From JALGWN01 sp964598025 (lineage in GTDB: Bacteria; Arandabacterota; Arandabacteria; Arandabacterales; Arandabacteraceae): a DNA stretch of 64,000 bases. Shown one piece after another: positions 15,617-24,533 of this stretch. How positions within the stretch are numbered: the first letter of the stretch is position 1; every line of letters starts with the position of its first letter. Both the position numbers and the translations under genes were made by a program. The stretch spans positions 1-64,000 of the forward strand of contig CAZRAU010000008.1 in NCBI GenBank assembly GCA_964598025.1, read 5' to 3'. The notes under the pieces were generated by a model. The model did no database searches, was not told the origin of the DNA, and saw only the letters and a list, made by a program, of their open reading frames with translations.

Positions 15617-16705
15617 ATGGTTGTCTTCAACTACTCCGGCCGAGAGATCAATGCGAAGATCGTCTACTATGGGCCGGGATTGAGTGGCAAGACGACAAAC
15701 CTGGAGAACATCTACAACAAGACCGCGCCTCACCTCAGGGGCAAGATGGTCTCGATGAAGACCAAGGTCGATCGGACCCTCTTCTTCGATTTCCTCCCGA
15801 TTCAGGGAGGCGAGATAGCGGGGTTCAACATAAGGTTCTTGCTCTACACCGTACCCGGACAGGTCTATTACAACGCCACGCGCAAGCTGGTTCTCAAGGG
15901 TGCGGACGCGATCGTGTTTGTTGCGGACTCGCAATCCGAGGAAATGGCCGCGAACCGGGAGAGTCTCAAGAACCTTCAGGAGAACCTCGTCGAACACGGC
16001 AAAGACGTCAATGATGTGCCTCTGGTGATTCAATACAATAAGCGCGACCTGCCTTCCGCGCTTCCCATCGAGAAGCTCGAAGAAGAGCTAAACACGAGGG
16101 GGGTGCCAAGCTTCGAATCGGTTGCGACAGACGGCAAGGGTGTGTTTGAGACACTCACTGCTGCGACCAGAATGGTCCTCGAGCAGCTTCGGGACCAGCT
16201 GGTTCAGGATCAATCCCAGAAAGATGAATCGGATGGACGGGAGATTTCATTCGGCACCGTCTCTGAGCCCGGTGGGGCTCAGGGCGCCGCGGGACAGGCT
16301 GAACAAGACTCCTCCACGATGAAGGACAAGGTTTCGGATGTCCCCTCCCCGGGTGAAGAACCCTCTCCTGCTCCTGCAGGTGCCGGTGGCTCCTGTCCAT
16401 CCTATGAAAACGCCACCGCCTCGACCGGCGGCCGGGGTGCCGCCCGGTCGGGGGATGGTGGCTATGCCCGGCAGGCGGCTTCGACTTCCACCGGGACAAT
16501 GACCGAGGAGGAGCCTGCGCTGCGGAATCTGGAACTTCCCGATTCCGGTGACAGCCTTCAGGCAACCGGCCGGGTCGATCGCGAAGGGATGGCGGGCAGG
16601 AAGTTGAGGATCCCCATCAGGCTCAGTGACCCCGGCAAGACCGGACACGTGGTCGTCAATCTCGCCGTGGACATCGAGATCGCAGTCGACGACGACAAGG
16701 TTTGA
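15617..16705 (+). CDS. MglA-like small Ras-type GTPase with C-terminal extension
   Basis: MglA is a polarity GTPase, best known from Myxococcus motility. Residues 1 to about 195 match it: P-loop GPGLSGKT (19-26), the switch region KMVSMKTKVDRTLFFDFLP, PGQ (80-82), and NKRDLP (141-146). MglA is normally about 195 residues, but this protein has 362. The extra 165 residues start with a long, disordered, Gly/Ser/Pro/Glu-rich segment and end in a short strand-rich element (RKLRIPIRLSDPGKTGHVVV). No MglB/roadblock partner gene is adjacent. The start has GGGGAGGTCAGGTTC upstream. A sigma-54-like promoter precedes it and a TPR gene follows. Confidence 0.9.
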   Translation: MVVFNYSGREINAKIVYYGPGLSGKTTNLENIYNKTAPHLRGKMVSMKTKVDRTLFFDFLPIQGGEIAGFNIRFLLYTVPGQVYYNATRKLVLKGADAIVFVADSQSEEMAANRESLKNLQENLVEHGKDVNDVPLVIQYNKRDLPSALPIEKLEEELNTRGVPSFESVATDGKGVFETLTAATRMVLEQLRDQLVQDQSQKDESDGREISFGTVSEPGGAQGAAGQAEQDSSTMKDKVSDVPSPGEEPSPAPAGAGGSCPSYENATASTGGRGAARSGDGGYARQAASTSTGTMTEEEPALRNLELPDSGDSLQATGRVDREGMAGRKLRIPIRLSDPGKTGHVVVNLAVDIEIAVDDDKV

Positions 16706-16777
16706 CACCCATACCCACCTGTGCTAACTTCTCTTGAGCGTTATTGACGTTTCCCTTTTTCATGACAGGTTTGTGCG

Positions 16778-17896
16778 ATGGCGGAGAAGACCGAGAAGAC
16801 CCTGAAGAACGAATTAAAGAAACATCCCGGGGACATCGGCGTGCTCAGCAGGCTTGTTGCTGCCCTGAGATCGGCAGGCAAGCACGATCAGGCCTTATCC
16901 TACCTGGAAAGATATCTTACCGGGCACCCGGATGATTTCGAGATGCTCATCCTCTACGGCGAGACGCTGCTGGACCTGGGAGCCCCCGAGGATGCTGTGG
17001 CGACTTTTGTCAAGACGTGTGCTCTCAGAGACTGTGCCAAGGCACACTACAACCTTGCAAGAGCATACGACCTCAAGGGCATGCCCGATGAAGCCCTCAA
17101 GGAACACAATCGCGCCATCGAGCTGGAACCGGAATGCTCTGAGGCATACTACAGATTGGGCATGACCTATGCCCATGCAGACAAGCAGGAAGAGGCGCTC
17201 GTGGCCTTCCAGAAGTGCCTTAAGTACGATCAGGCCTGCGCCAAGGCCCACAGCGAGATGGCCTTGCTTTATGATAAGAAGGACAAGAAGGATCTGGCGA
17301 TAAGTGAACTCAAGAAGGCGATTGAGAAGGATCCACGAAACGCAAGATGGCACTGCAATATAGGTGCGATTTACGGCGAACAGGGCATGTTCGATGAGGC
17401 GATCGAGGAATTCCGGACAGCCATTGCGTTGGGAAGCGACAGGGCGGAAGAACACTACAATCTCGGTGTGGCGCTATGCAACAAGGGCAACGTCGAGGAA
17501 GCCATAGCCGAGTTCATGGAAGCTCTCGCCGTCGAGCCGGATTCCCCCAAGGCGCTCTTCAACCTGGGTCTGGCCTACCTGAGGAAGGGCCTCAATACCA
17601 AAGCCATGAAGTGCTTGACGAAGTGTCTGGACCTCGATGTGGACAACGCCAAGGCCTACTTCTACCTCGGCTCATCCTACCTTGGTAAGGGCGAAGTCGA
17701 AAACGCCATCGCAAGCTTCGAGCGGGCGGTGGCCATCCAGCCCATGGACTGGCAGAGCTATTACTACCTCGGTGTCGCGTATGACCATCGGGGTGACATG
17801 GACAAAGCCAAGGAAGCCTACAAGCGAGCGGAGGGTCTTCGCAGTGAGCGTTCTCAGCCGTCTGTGGAACCTGATCCTGCTGACGAGGCCCCATAA
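16778..17896 (+). CDS. Tetratricopeptide repeat protein
   Basis: A 372-residue soluble protein made almost wholly of 34-residue TPR units. Repeats with the G-Y-A-P spacing pattern start near residues 85, 119, 153, 187, 221, 255, 289 and 323, for example AKAYFYLGSSYLGKGEVENA. The first 70 residues resemble two more degenerate repeats. It carries no signal peptide. It most likely acts as a scaffold. Given its place 72 bp after the MglA-like GTPase it could be a partner of that protein, though this is guilt by association. Its 3' end overlaps the UbiA gene by 53 bp. Confidence 0.9.
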   Translation: MAEKTEKTLKNELKKHPGDIGVLSRLVAALRSAGKHDQALSYLERYLTGHPDDFEMLILYGETLLDLGAPEDAVATFVKTCALRDCAKAHYNLARAYDLKGMPDEALKEHNRAIELEPECSEAYYRLGMTYAHADKQEEALVAFQKCLKYDQACAKAHSEMALLYDKKDKKDLAISELKKAIEKDPRNARWHCNIGAIYGEQGMFDEAIEEFRTAIALGSDRAEEHYNLGVALCNKGNVEEAIAEFMEALAVEPDSPKALFNLGLAYLRKGLNTKAMKCLTKCLDLDVDNAKAYFYLGSSYLGKGEVENAIASFERAVAIQPMDWQSYYYLGVAYDHRGDMDKAKEAYKRAEGLRSERSQPSVEPDPADEAP

Positions 17897-18701
17897 CGGG
17901 CTGATCGGTGCGGCGTCGATCCTGATCGGTGCTTTTCTGGCTCAAGGTGTTCTGGTCTCGGCCGCCGTGACGGCGGCAGTCATGGCCTTGTTTGTTTGCT
18001 CCGGGGCCTATGTTCTAAACGACATCTATGACGTCGCGACCGACCGCATCACCAAACCCCGGCGTCCCCTGGCGGCGGGGCAAATCACAAGGCGGACGGC
18101 GGCCGATGTCGTACTCGTACTCTGGGCGGCGGGGGCCTCATTTGCTCTGCTCAGTGGATGGGCGGCGGGTCTTTTCTATGTGGGGTGGATAGGGCTGCTG
18201 TGGGTCTATTCGTGGAAACTGAAGGCGCAAGGCTGGGTGGGCCACGCGGTGGTGAGTGGTGTGGCAGCCTCCGGTTTTTTGCTTGGTGCGCTGGTGGGCG
18301 GTGCATGGCAGGCCGGTCTGATGCCTTTCGCGATAGCATTCCTCCTTCATCTTGCCCGCGAGATTGCAAAGGGTGTGGCCGACCTGAGGGGTGACAGGGC
18401 GGCCGGTCTGGCGACTCTCGCTGTGAGGGTAGGCGAGCGGAAGGCCCTGGCGGTGATCCTTCGGCTGATCTGTGCCGTCGCGGTAGCAGGCCTTGTGCCT
18501 TATGCGTTCGGCCTCTACGGAGGGCTTTACTTTCTAGCTGTCGCGGTCGTAATCTATCCGGTACTTGCAGTCTGCATCTGGCTGATTGTTCGGGCCGGCA
18601 AGGGTGAGCTTGATGCCGGTGCGGCGGCCGTATCGGTCTCGAGGCTGCTCAAGGCGGCGATGCCTGTAGGCCTCTTGGCCTTTTTGCTGGCGGGGGTTTA
18701 G
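17844..18701 (+). CDS. UbiA-family prenyltransferase
   Basis: The start is GTG 17844, with GGAGGG at 17830-17835 inside the 3' end of the TPR gene; the frame is open further upstream but only through that gene. The 285-residue membrane protein has about eight hydrophobic segments. The first prenyl-diphosphate motif is NDIYDVATD (N59, D60, D63, D67) and the second is DLRGDRAAG. UbiA enzymes attach isoprenoid chains to aromatic or glycerol-type acceptors. The early KPRRPLAAG and the short loop resemble the geranylgeranylglyceryl-phosphate synthase-like branch. The acceptor cannot be fixed. The gene lies just before uppP, another polyprenyl-phosphate enzyme. Confidence 0.9.
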   Translation: MSVLSRLWNLILLTRPHNGLIGAASILIGAFLAQGVLVSAAVTAAVMALFVCSGAYVLNDIYDVATDRITKPRRPLAAGQITRRTAADVVLVLWAAGASFALLSGWAAGLFYVGWIGLLWVYSWKLKAQGWVGHAVVSGVAASGFLLGALVGGAWQAGLMPFAIAFLLHLAREIAKGVADLRGDRAAGLATLAVRVGERKALAVILRLICAVAVAGLVPYAFGLYGGLYFLAVAVVIYPVLAVCIWLIVRAGKGELDAGAAAVSVSRLLKAAMPVGLLAFLLAGV

Positions 18702-18707
18702 AGTTTC

Positions 18708-19514
18708 ATGTTCATGGACATCGTGAAAGCGGTCGTTATCGGAGCGGTGCAGGCTGTGACGGAGTTTCTCCCGGTAAGCTCGAGCGGGCATCTGGTGATC
18801 GCCAAGACTTTCCTGGGCCTTAAGGAAGTGGGTATCACTATGGAGGTGGTCACCCACTTCGCGACTGCCCTGGCCGTGATCGTCTTCTTGCGAAAGCGGA
18901 TCGCAGGGATTCTGGTCGCCGTCGTCACGAAGATCCGTCCGGGCACTTCGTTAAGTGAGGCTGCTGCCAAGGACTTCAGACTCTTTCTTTACGTGATACT
19001 CGGCTCTGTCCCGGCGGCCGTGGTGGGGCTTCTCATACGCGACAGGGTAGAGGCGCTCTTCGAGGATATTGCAACCACGGCATTGATGCTGACCGTGACC
19101 GGTGTATTCGTCTTTCTCACAGGTAAGTTCGGAAGGCCCTTCAGATCGCTTGGCGCCGGGCGGGCTCTTGTAGTGGGCGTCGCCCAGGCCTTCGCCATCA
19201 TCCCCGGAATCTCGAGATCGGGTTTGACGGTGGGTGCGGGGCTCGCATCGGGGGTTGAGCGCAGGGAAGCCTTCGAGTTCTCGCTATTACTCTCGCTGCC
19301 TGCGATTCTCGGGGCTTCGGCCCTGGAGCTTGCCGGCGGACGACTGGGGGGCAACCCGGTTGTAATCATGGCCGCCGCCATACCCGCCTTTGTAGGCGGC
19401 TACTTCGCCATCAAGCTCCTCTTTAGGACCGTGATCCACCACAAGTTTCACGCCTTCGCCTACTACCTCATCCCCCTGGGGATAGCCCTCCTCGTGGCGT
19501 CGTCACTCCGGTGA
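18708..19514 (+). CDS. uppP: Undecaprenyl-diphosphatase (BacA type)
   Basis: UppP dephosphorylates undecaprenyl diphosphate to recycle the lipid carrier of cell-wall synthesis, and confers bacitracin resistance when abundant. The 268-residue protein contains both family signatures: EFLPVSSSGHL near residues 19-29 and a second PGISRSG motif in the middle. About eight hydrophobic segments are seen. The ATG at 18708 is 6 bp after the UbiA stop; an alternative ATG at 18714 would shorten it by two residues. Confidence 0.96.
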   Translation: MFMDIVKAVVIGAVQAVTEFLPVSSSGHLVIAKTFLGLKEVGITMEVVTHFATALAVIVFLRKRIAGILVAVVTKIRPGTSLSEAAAKDFRLFLYVILGSVPAAVVGLLIRDRVEALFEDIATTALMLTVTGVFVFLTGKFGRPFRSLGAGRALVVGVAQAFAIIPGISRSGLTVGAGLASGVERREAFEFSLLLSLPAILGASALELAGGRLGGNPVVIMAAAIPAFVGGYFAIKLLFRTVIHHKFHAFAYYLIPLGIALLVASSLR

Positions 19515-19529
19515 TGCCGAATCCCTTTG

Positions 19530-19553
19530 GCGTCGGGGTTCCACCCGCGACGG
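19530..19553. repeat. A-type dispersed palindrome (degenerate copy)
   Basis: GGCGTCGGGGTTCCACCCGC followed by GACGG, related to GCGTCGGG-N8-CCCGACG at 20688, 20806 and 35612. It lies directly downstream of uppP and just upstream of the next promoter. Confidence 0.55.
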
Positions 19554-19559
19554 TCTCTG

Positions 19560-19588
19560 TTGAACAAGCCTCGCGCCAATGGTATACT
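19560..19588 (+). promoter_or_regulatory. Promoter for the beta-helix protein gene
   Basis: TTGAAC (19560-19565), a 17-bp spacer and TATACT (19583-19588). A ribosome site (TAGGAG) and the ATG at 19609 follow at normal distances. Confidence 0.65.
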
Positions 19589-19608
19589 CATGGTAGGAGC
19601 GACCGAAA

Positions 19609-20658
19609 ATGGGCTTGCGACAACTGCGCACACTGAGTGCTTCACTATTGTTCTGTACTCTACTCCTAGCGTTCCCATCCCTTTCCCTTGTCCGCACCTG
19701 GCGGGTTCCCTCTGAATGTCCCACGCTCAAGGCAGGGTGCGACTCCGCGTCATACGGTGATACCGTGCTGGTCGCGCCCGGCACATATGAGAGAAACAGG
19801 GAACCGGAGACCTGGTGGTTGTTTAAGCCCGGCGTCTCGATGGTGAGCGAAGCAGGACCGGAAGTAACGTTCATAGAGATCTGCAACATTTCGCTGGCTG
19901 TGGGAGTGAACGAGGAAGGTGTGCGGTTCTCGGGTTTTACGGTGAGGTATGGTTCGGGCCCGGACTGCGGGGTGCCGACCCATGAGAACTGTGGCATCTG
20001 GTGTACAGTGACGGATGCTGTCATAGAGAATTGCGTCATTGAGGGCTTCTACAGAGGGATACTGATGGAGACTGCTTCTTCACAGTGGTGGAAGCCTGTG
20101 TTTCGGAACAACGTCATCCGGGGGTGCGGCAGGGGGATAGCTCTCGAGGGTGTAACGGACCCTGGCAGACCTTATCTGGAGGGCAACGTGATCACCGAAT
20201 GCTATAAGGGACTGTATGCAATAGACTCGTCGCCATTGCTTGCCGACAATGTAGTGACCCATTGCACCAAGGCGGGCTTATACTACGCAGGTCACTGCGG
20301 TGGTAATTGCGACAGAAACATTATCGCCAATAACGAGATGTACGGGGTCTGGATACTATCGGCTGATCCTCCGCTTGCGGTGCCTGACTTCAATGGGGGC
20401 TTGATGCCGGCCGATGCGAACGATTTCTATGGCAACGGTAGTTATGACATCAAGTACCCCTATTCCGACCAGGGCGGTGTGATGGCGAAGTGGAACTGGT
20501 GGGGTTCTGACTGCCCGGACTTCACCGGCAAGTTCGAGGGGCTCGTTTACTATGAACCATGGACCGACTGTACGCACACGTTACGCATGGACACGGAGGT
20601 TTGTGAGCAGGCCACTGAGCCTTCCACCTGGAGTGAGATAAAAGCTCTCTTCAGATAA
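19609..20658 (+). CDS. Secreted right-handed parallel beta-helix protein
   Basis: Residues 1-28 look like a signal peptide (LSASLLFCTLLLAFPSLSLV). The 349-residue protein then shows short repeats of the pectin-lyase/NosD type: VRFSGFTVRY, VIENCVIEGFYRGILME, PVFRNNVIRGCGRGIALEG, PYLEGNVITECYKGLYAID, PLLADNVVTHCTKAGLYY. These coil into a parallel beta-helix. Ten or more cysteines are unusual for such a fold and suggest disulfides. The C-terminus ends TWSEIKALFR, like the short Trp-x-x-Ile-Lys tails I associate with secreted proteins of related uncultured phyla. No catalytic residues are evident. It has its own promoter. Confidence 0.8.
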   Translation: MGLRQLRTLSASLLFCTLLLAFPSLSLVRTWRVPSECPTLKAGCDSASYGDTVLVAPGTYERNREPETWWLFKPGVSMVSEAGPEVTFIEICNISLAVGVNEEGVRFSGFTVRYGSGPDCGVPTHENCGIWCTVTDAVIENCVIEGFYRGILMETASSQWWKPVFRNNVIRGCGRGIALEGVTDPGRPYLEGNVITECYKGLYAIDSSPLLADNVVTHCTKAGLYYAGHCGGNCDRNIIANNEMYGVWILSADPPLAVPDFNGGLMPADANDFYGNGSYDIKYPYSDQGGVMAKWNWWGSDCPDFTGKFEGLVYYEPWTDCTHTLRMDTEVCEQATEPSTWSEIKALFR

Positions 20659-20687
20659 GTCCTCCCTGAGTACCTCCAGAAAGACCA

Positions 20688-20827
20688 CGTCGGGCACAGA
20701 GACCCGACGCTACAAGGGACGGTGCCTGAGCGAAGCCGTTCACGGAGCAGTGAATGTCATTCTGAACAGCGAGTGAGCGGCGAGCGCAGGCCGGAGAAAA
20801 GACCACGTCGGGCATGGAACCCCGACG
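20688..20827. repeat. Composite dispersed repeat: two A-type palindromes flanking a shared block
   Basis: Two perfect 7-bp stems, CGTCGGG-N8-CCCGACG at 20688-20709 and at 20806-20827, flank a block (about 20729-20790) homologous in reverse orientation to 7221-7289. The same order of parts is seen at 7155-7307. The 279-bp gap between the beta-helix gene and the TPR gene holds nothing else apart from a purine-rich leader. Confidence 0.8.
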
Positions 20828-20937
20828 CTACAGCCCCGACGCCACAGAAACGGGTTGACCGGGGGGAGGGGGGGATTTATGATAAGGCGATCTTGCGCGT
20901 GGTTTTTTCACGAGGGTTATATAGAGGGCCGATCCAG

Positions 20938-23900
20938 GTGAAGACGAGGGCAATCCCCGCTGTTCTACTGCTGCTTCTCATAGGCGCTTTGCCTGCCTGG
21001 AGCACTATGCAGAACAGCATCCTTCCAGACTACGCAGTTTACCTCAGGGATGCCGGTCTCACAGCGCTCTACCGGACTGAGCTCCGAACGCTATGTGTGG
21101 AATACGGCGACCCCGCTGCCTGTTTGGAGGCTGCGCGCACCCTGGTGCGGGAGCATGACCGCACGAACGCCATCGCGCTGCTGGACAGCATAGCTTACGA
21201 CGACCGGCGGGCCGAGTTCACTGAGGGGTTGCTCAGGGCCCGTGTTCTTGCTGAATTACAGCAGTACAAGCAGGCGCTTGAGACCGTGGAGGCCATAATC
21301 GAGGAGATGCCGGCCAAGGACCTGCTTGTGGAAGCGGTGCTTGTAAAGGCCCAGTGCCAGTACCACTTGGGACACGCTGAGGAAGCCCTGATGAACCTCC
21401 GTTCGATCCGCCCCTTTGTACCTGAAGGCCGCGATCCGGCTCTGCCGCTCTATCTTGGTCTGTGCGAGGAGGCCGGAGGCAATCTCGAGGATGCGGAGCA
21501 ACTGCTCGAAGAAGCCGAGGCCGGAGGCTCGCCTGATGCGGTGCTCGGTCTTCTGAGGCTCAAACTCAAGCAGGGCGATCTCGGGGGTTTCTTCGTCGTT
21601 GCGGCCGAGGTTGCGGCCGAGGAGCGAGATCTCCCCTACCTGGAGGTCTGCAATCTTGCCCGGGAGGTGGAAGAGGTGCTGCCGAGGGCCTGGCGGGCTC
21701 TCATGGAACCGATCATTGCCGATAACGATTTCACGGTGAAGGCATGTCCCGAAGTTGTGGGTTCACTTGTGCGCCTCGCCGAGGGCGGGGAGGATGTCTC
21801 CGTCTATTGCGATACCCTGCTTGCACGTTCCGTTCCGGACCGATCCGGCGATTGGCTGCGGTATGCACGCGCGCTGTCGGGTACCGGTACCGCTCGCTGC
21901 GATACGCTGGAGCTGCTTTCACGGACGGTTGCCGCACGGGACCTCAAAGTCAGGTGTTTTGCTGCATGTATCGCCTGCGCCGGTGGTGAGGAGAAGGCGG
22001 TGTTTGTGAGCCGGCTGCTCCCCATGCTTGGGGGCCTGTGGAAAGACCTGACCCAGGTGGAGCGAAGGGAGATGGCGACGGTCCTCATGGAGTCGGGTCA
22101 GCGTGACGTGAGCCGGGACCGCTTGGTTGGTTTGGCCGAAGATCTCCAGGTCGGGTATGACGATGCTGCCATCTTCGATATCGCTGCCGCGGTGGAGAAG
22201 GCCGGCGACATGAATGAGGCGTTGTCGCTTTACCGGGCGCTTGCCGGGTCCCCCATACCAACCGAGCAGAGCCTTGGGGCAGAGCGGGCGGAGTACATGA
22301 TCGAGAAGACGGCTGAGCCCGAGGAGGATGTGGCGGGTGTTGTGGAAAGGGTCGCGGAGGAGGGTACGTCACCTCTGGCTCTCGGCGATCTCTTTATGGA
22401 TCGCCTCAGGGACTTCAAGCGGGCCGCGAGCTTCTACCGGAGGGCCAGCGCCGACCCGCCGGAGGGAATGCCCGTCGAGCGCGTGAAGATCAGACTTGCC
22501 GAGGCCCTGGCGGTACAGGCGCTGGAGACAGGAGACCGGGATCTCAGGGCCGAGGCCACGGGCCTGGTGGCCGGCCTTGCCGATACCACCATAGTGGGCG
22601 CCGATGACGTCCTGAGGGTTCTTAAGGTATCCACCGACTGGCTTCGGGAGGACCGTGGCCGGGCGCTCGCGATCTTACAGAGTCTGGGCAGAAGAAAGGA
22701 CCTGAAGAGCCCCGATCTCTATCAGAGTGCAAGCCTCTTGTACCACTTGTTCTCAGAGCGGGACGGCAATGTCTACGCGCAGTGCGCGATGACTCTCAGG
22801 CGCCTGGCCAACGAGTATCCCACCTCGAGGGAAGCTCCGCTGGGCGCGTTGCTTGCCGCGCGGCTTAAGTTCACGGCGGGCGACTATGTGGGCGCCCTGG
22901 AAGCCTACAAGGCTTGCCGTGAAGTGTGGCGCAACCACGCCGTTGGCCCGCTTTGTGAAGATGGTATCGGAGACTGCTATCTGTACTCGGGTGGTATCGC
23001 GGAAGCACTGGATCACTACAGGGCTGTGACGGCGTCGCCGCGGGTGGCATTGAAGATCGCGGAGTGCTATGAATTGTCCGACAGGCCCGACTCGGCCCTG
23101 CGCTACTATGACATGGGACTCCGGAAGATCTCCATGCCTTCGGTTTCCGGCCTCATGACTCTGCGGCGGGGCCTCCTGGTTTACGAGCGGGACGGTCTGG
23201 AAGCCGCCCTGGCCGGCTTGGGTTCACCCCTACCTGCTGTCCGGGAGCGACTCAAAGTCGTCAGGCGGATGACCGCCGCCTATGCGCTCGGACGTGCGGG
23301 TTATCGAAGCATCGGGATGGATATACTCGAACAGGCGTCCCAACAGGGTGGCGATCTTGGATGCGAGGCGCTGCTTCTGCTGTCGAGGCTCGAGTCAGAT
23401 GAGGAACCCAAGGACAAGTTGGCCCGGTTGGGCGAGGGTGAAACCATATGCAAATCGATCTTCGGGGCCTTGAGGCTCCTGTATGAGCGGGCCTACCTGG
23501 CTTGCTCTGCCGGGCCGCTGGACGCGTGCGACCGGGAGCGGAAACGCTACCAGCAGCGTTTCCCGCTGGACCGGCATGCCCGACTGGGTTTCGACGTGCA
23601 CCGGGCTCTCATCCTCTATCACGAAGGCCTCGGCGACGCCGCGAGCGCTGTGATCGACAGCCTGGCCCGCGGTGGGCAAGCGCACGATGCTCTGGCCTAC
23701 GGCCTCTATCGCAAGGGCATCTACCATATGGTCGAGGGAGACTACCGGCCGGCGCTTGGAGCCTTCCTCAAGGTGGAGAAGACGTATCCTAATTCCGAGC
23801 TTCACTTCGACACGCTTCTCAAGTTGGGTACGGCCTATTACATGCTGGAGAAGTATGATTCATCAGCCGTCTATTTCGACATGGCGACAGGCGCCGAGCA

Positions 23901-24456
23901 AGCCTCAATCGTGGAGAACGCTTATTTCAACTTGGGCCTGGCCCTGGAGGAGGCGGGCCGGCCGGAGGAGGCCTCCAGGGCGTTCCGCAGCCTGGCGGTG
24001 CGCTTCCCATTCTCGGAGCGGTTCGACCGCGCGCTGATGCGAGGCGCATACACGCTGGAGCAATCGGGCCGGCCCGAAGAGGCCATCCAGGTTTACAGGG
24101 ACCTGCTGCAGTATGCCGATGACCCTGAGACCGCTGCAGAGGCCATATACTGGATCGGGGAATCCTATGCCGAGATGGGCCGACCGGCCAGGGCGGCCTG
24201 CGAGTTCCTCAGGGTTGTGCACCTTTTCCCTGATGGCGGCCTCTGGACGGGTACTGCAGCCTTCAGAGCGGGCATGGAGTGCGAAAAGGCTGGCCTCATC
24301 GACCACGCTTTAATAATTTACCGGGAGAACGTCAGGAAGTTCGGGACAAAGACCGACTGGGGCCATGCTTCCGCAGACCGGCTTGACGAACTCTCGAAGC
24401 CGAAAACCGCTCCGCCCGAACCGCGGGAGGCCGCGCCGGAAGGTGCAGCCGAATGA
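20938..24456 (+). CDS. Large exported TPR-repeat protein
   Basis: The start chosen is GTG 20938, which gives a clean signal peptide (MKTRAIPAVLLLLLIGALPA). The frame stays open back to 20722, but that part is the dispersed repeat and translates as Arg/Ser-rich text. The mature protein of about 1150 residues is alpha-helical, with degenerate TPR units throughout (LLRARVLAELQQYKQALETV, LKLGTAYYMLEKYDSSAVYF) and better ones in the last 300 residues, of the YbgF/BamD-like type (AFRSLAVRFPFSERFDRALM, AIYWIGESYAEMGRPARAAC). It ends in a Pro/Ala/Glu tail. A periplasmic scaffold or envelope assembly role is likely. It precedes uvrA by 77 bp without any functional link. Confidence 0.85.
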   Translation: MKTRAIPAVLLLLLIGALPAWSTMQNSILPDYAVYLRDAGLTALYRTELRTLCVEYGDPAACLEAARTLVREHDRTNAIALLDSIAYDDRRAEFTEGLLRARVLAELQQYKQALETVEAIIEEMPAKDLLVEAVLVKAQCQYHLGHAEEALMNLRSIRPFVPEGRDPALPLYLGLCEEAGGNLEDAEQLLEEAEAGGSPDAVLGLLRLKLKQGDLGGFFVVAAEVAAEERDLPYLEVCNLAREVEEVLPRAWRALMEPIIADNDFTVKACPEVVGSLVRLAEGGEDVSVYCDTLLARSVPDRSGDWLRYARALSGTGTARCDTLELLSRTVAARDLKVRCFAACIACAGGEEKAVFVSRLLPMLGGLWKDLTQVERREMATVLMESGQRDVSRDRLVGLAEDLQVGYDDAAIFDIAAAVEKAGDMNEALSLYRALAGSPIPTEQSLGAERAEYMIEKTAEPEEDVAGVVERVAEEGTSPLALGDLFMDRLRDFKRAASFYRRASADPPEGMPVERVKIRLAEALAVQALETGDRDLRAEATGLVAGLADTTIVGADDVLRVLKVSTDWLREDRGRALAILQSLGRRKDLKSPDLYQSASLLYHLFSERDGNVYAQCAMTLRRLANEYPTSREAPLGALLAARLKFTAGDYVGALEAYKACREVWRNHAVGPLCEDGIGDCYLYSGGIAEALDHYRAVTASPRVALKIAECYELSDRPDSALRYYDMGLRKISMPSVSGLMTLRRGLLVYERDGLEAALAGLGSPLPAVRERLKVVRRMTAAYALGRAGYRSIGMDILEQASQQGGDLGCEALLLLSRLESDEEPKDKLARLGEGETICKSIFGALRLLYERAYLACSAGPLDACDRERKRYQQRFPLDRHARLGFDVHRALILYHEGLGDAASAVIDSLARGGQAHDALAYGLYRKGIYHMVEGDYRPALGAFLKVEKTYPNSELHFDTLLKLGTAYYMLEKYDSSAVYFDMATGAEQASIVENAYFNLGLALEEAGRPEEASRAFRSLAVRFPFSERFDRALMRGAYTLEQSGRPEEAIQVYRDLLQYADDPETAAEAIYWIGESYAEMGRPARAACEFLRVVHLFPDGGLWTGTAAFRAGMECEKAGLIDHALIIYRENVRKFGTKTDWGHASADRLDELSKPKTAPPEPREAAPEGAAE

Positions 24457-24533
24457 CCTTGTTCGAAAGAAGAGGGTTTGGCGGGGCTGACTGAGCGGAT
24501 GCCACCGGGAAGCAACCTCGAGAGGCAGGACCG

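Noticed and set aside
17637..17843. Upstream extension of the UbiA protein
   Set aside because: It reads the TPR gene in another frame; GTG 17844 has GGAGGG at the right distance.
20722..20937. N-terminal extension of the large TPR protein (72 extra residues)
   Set aside because: It translates the dispersed repeat into Arg/Ser-rich text homologous to a frame over the 7.2 kb copy; a signal peptide begins cleanly at GTG 20938.
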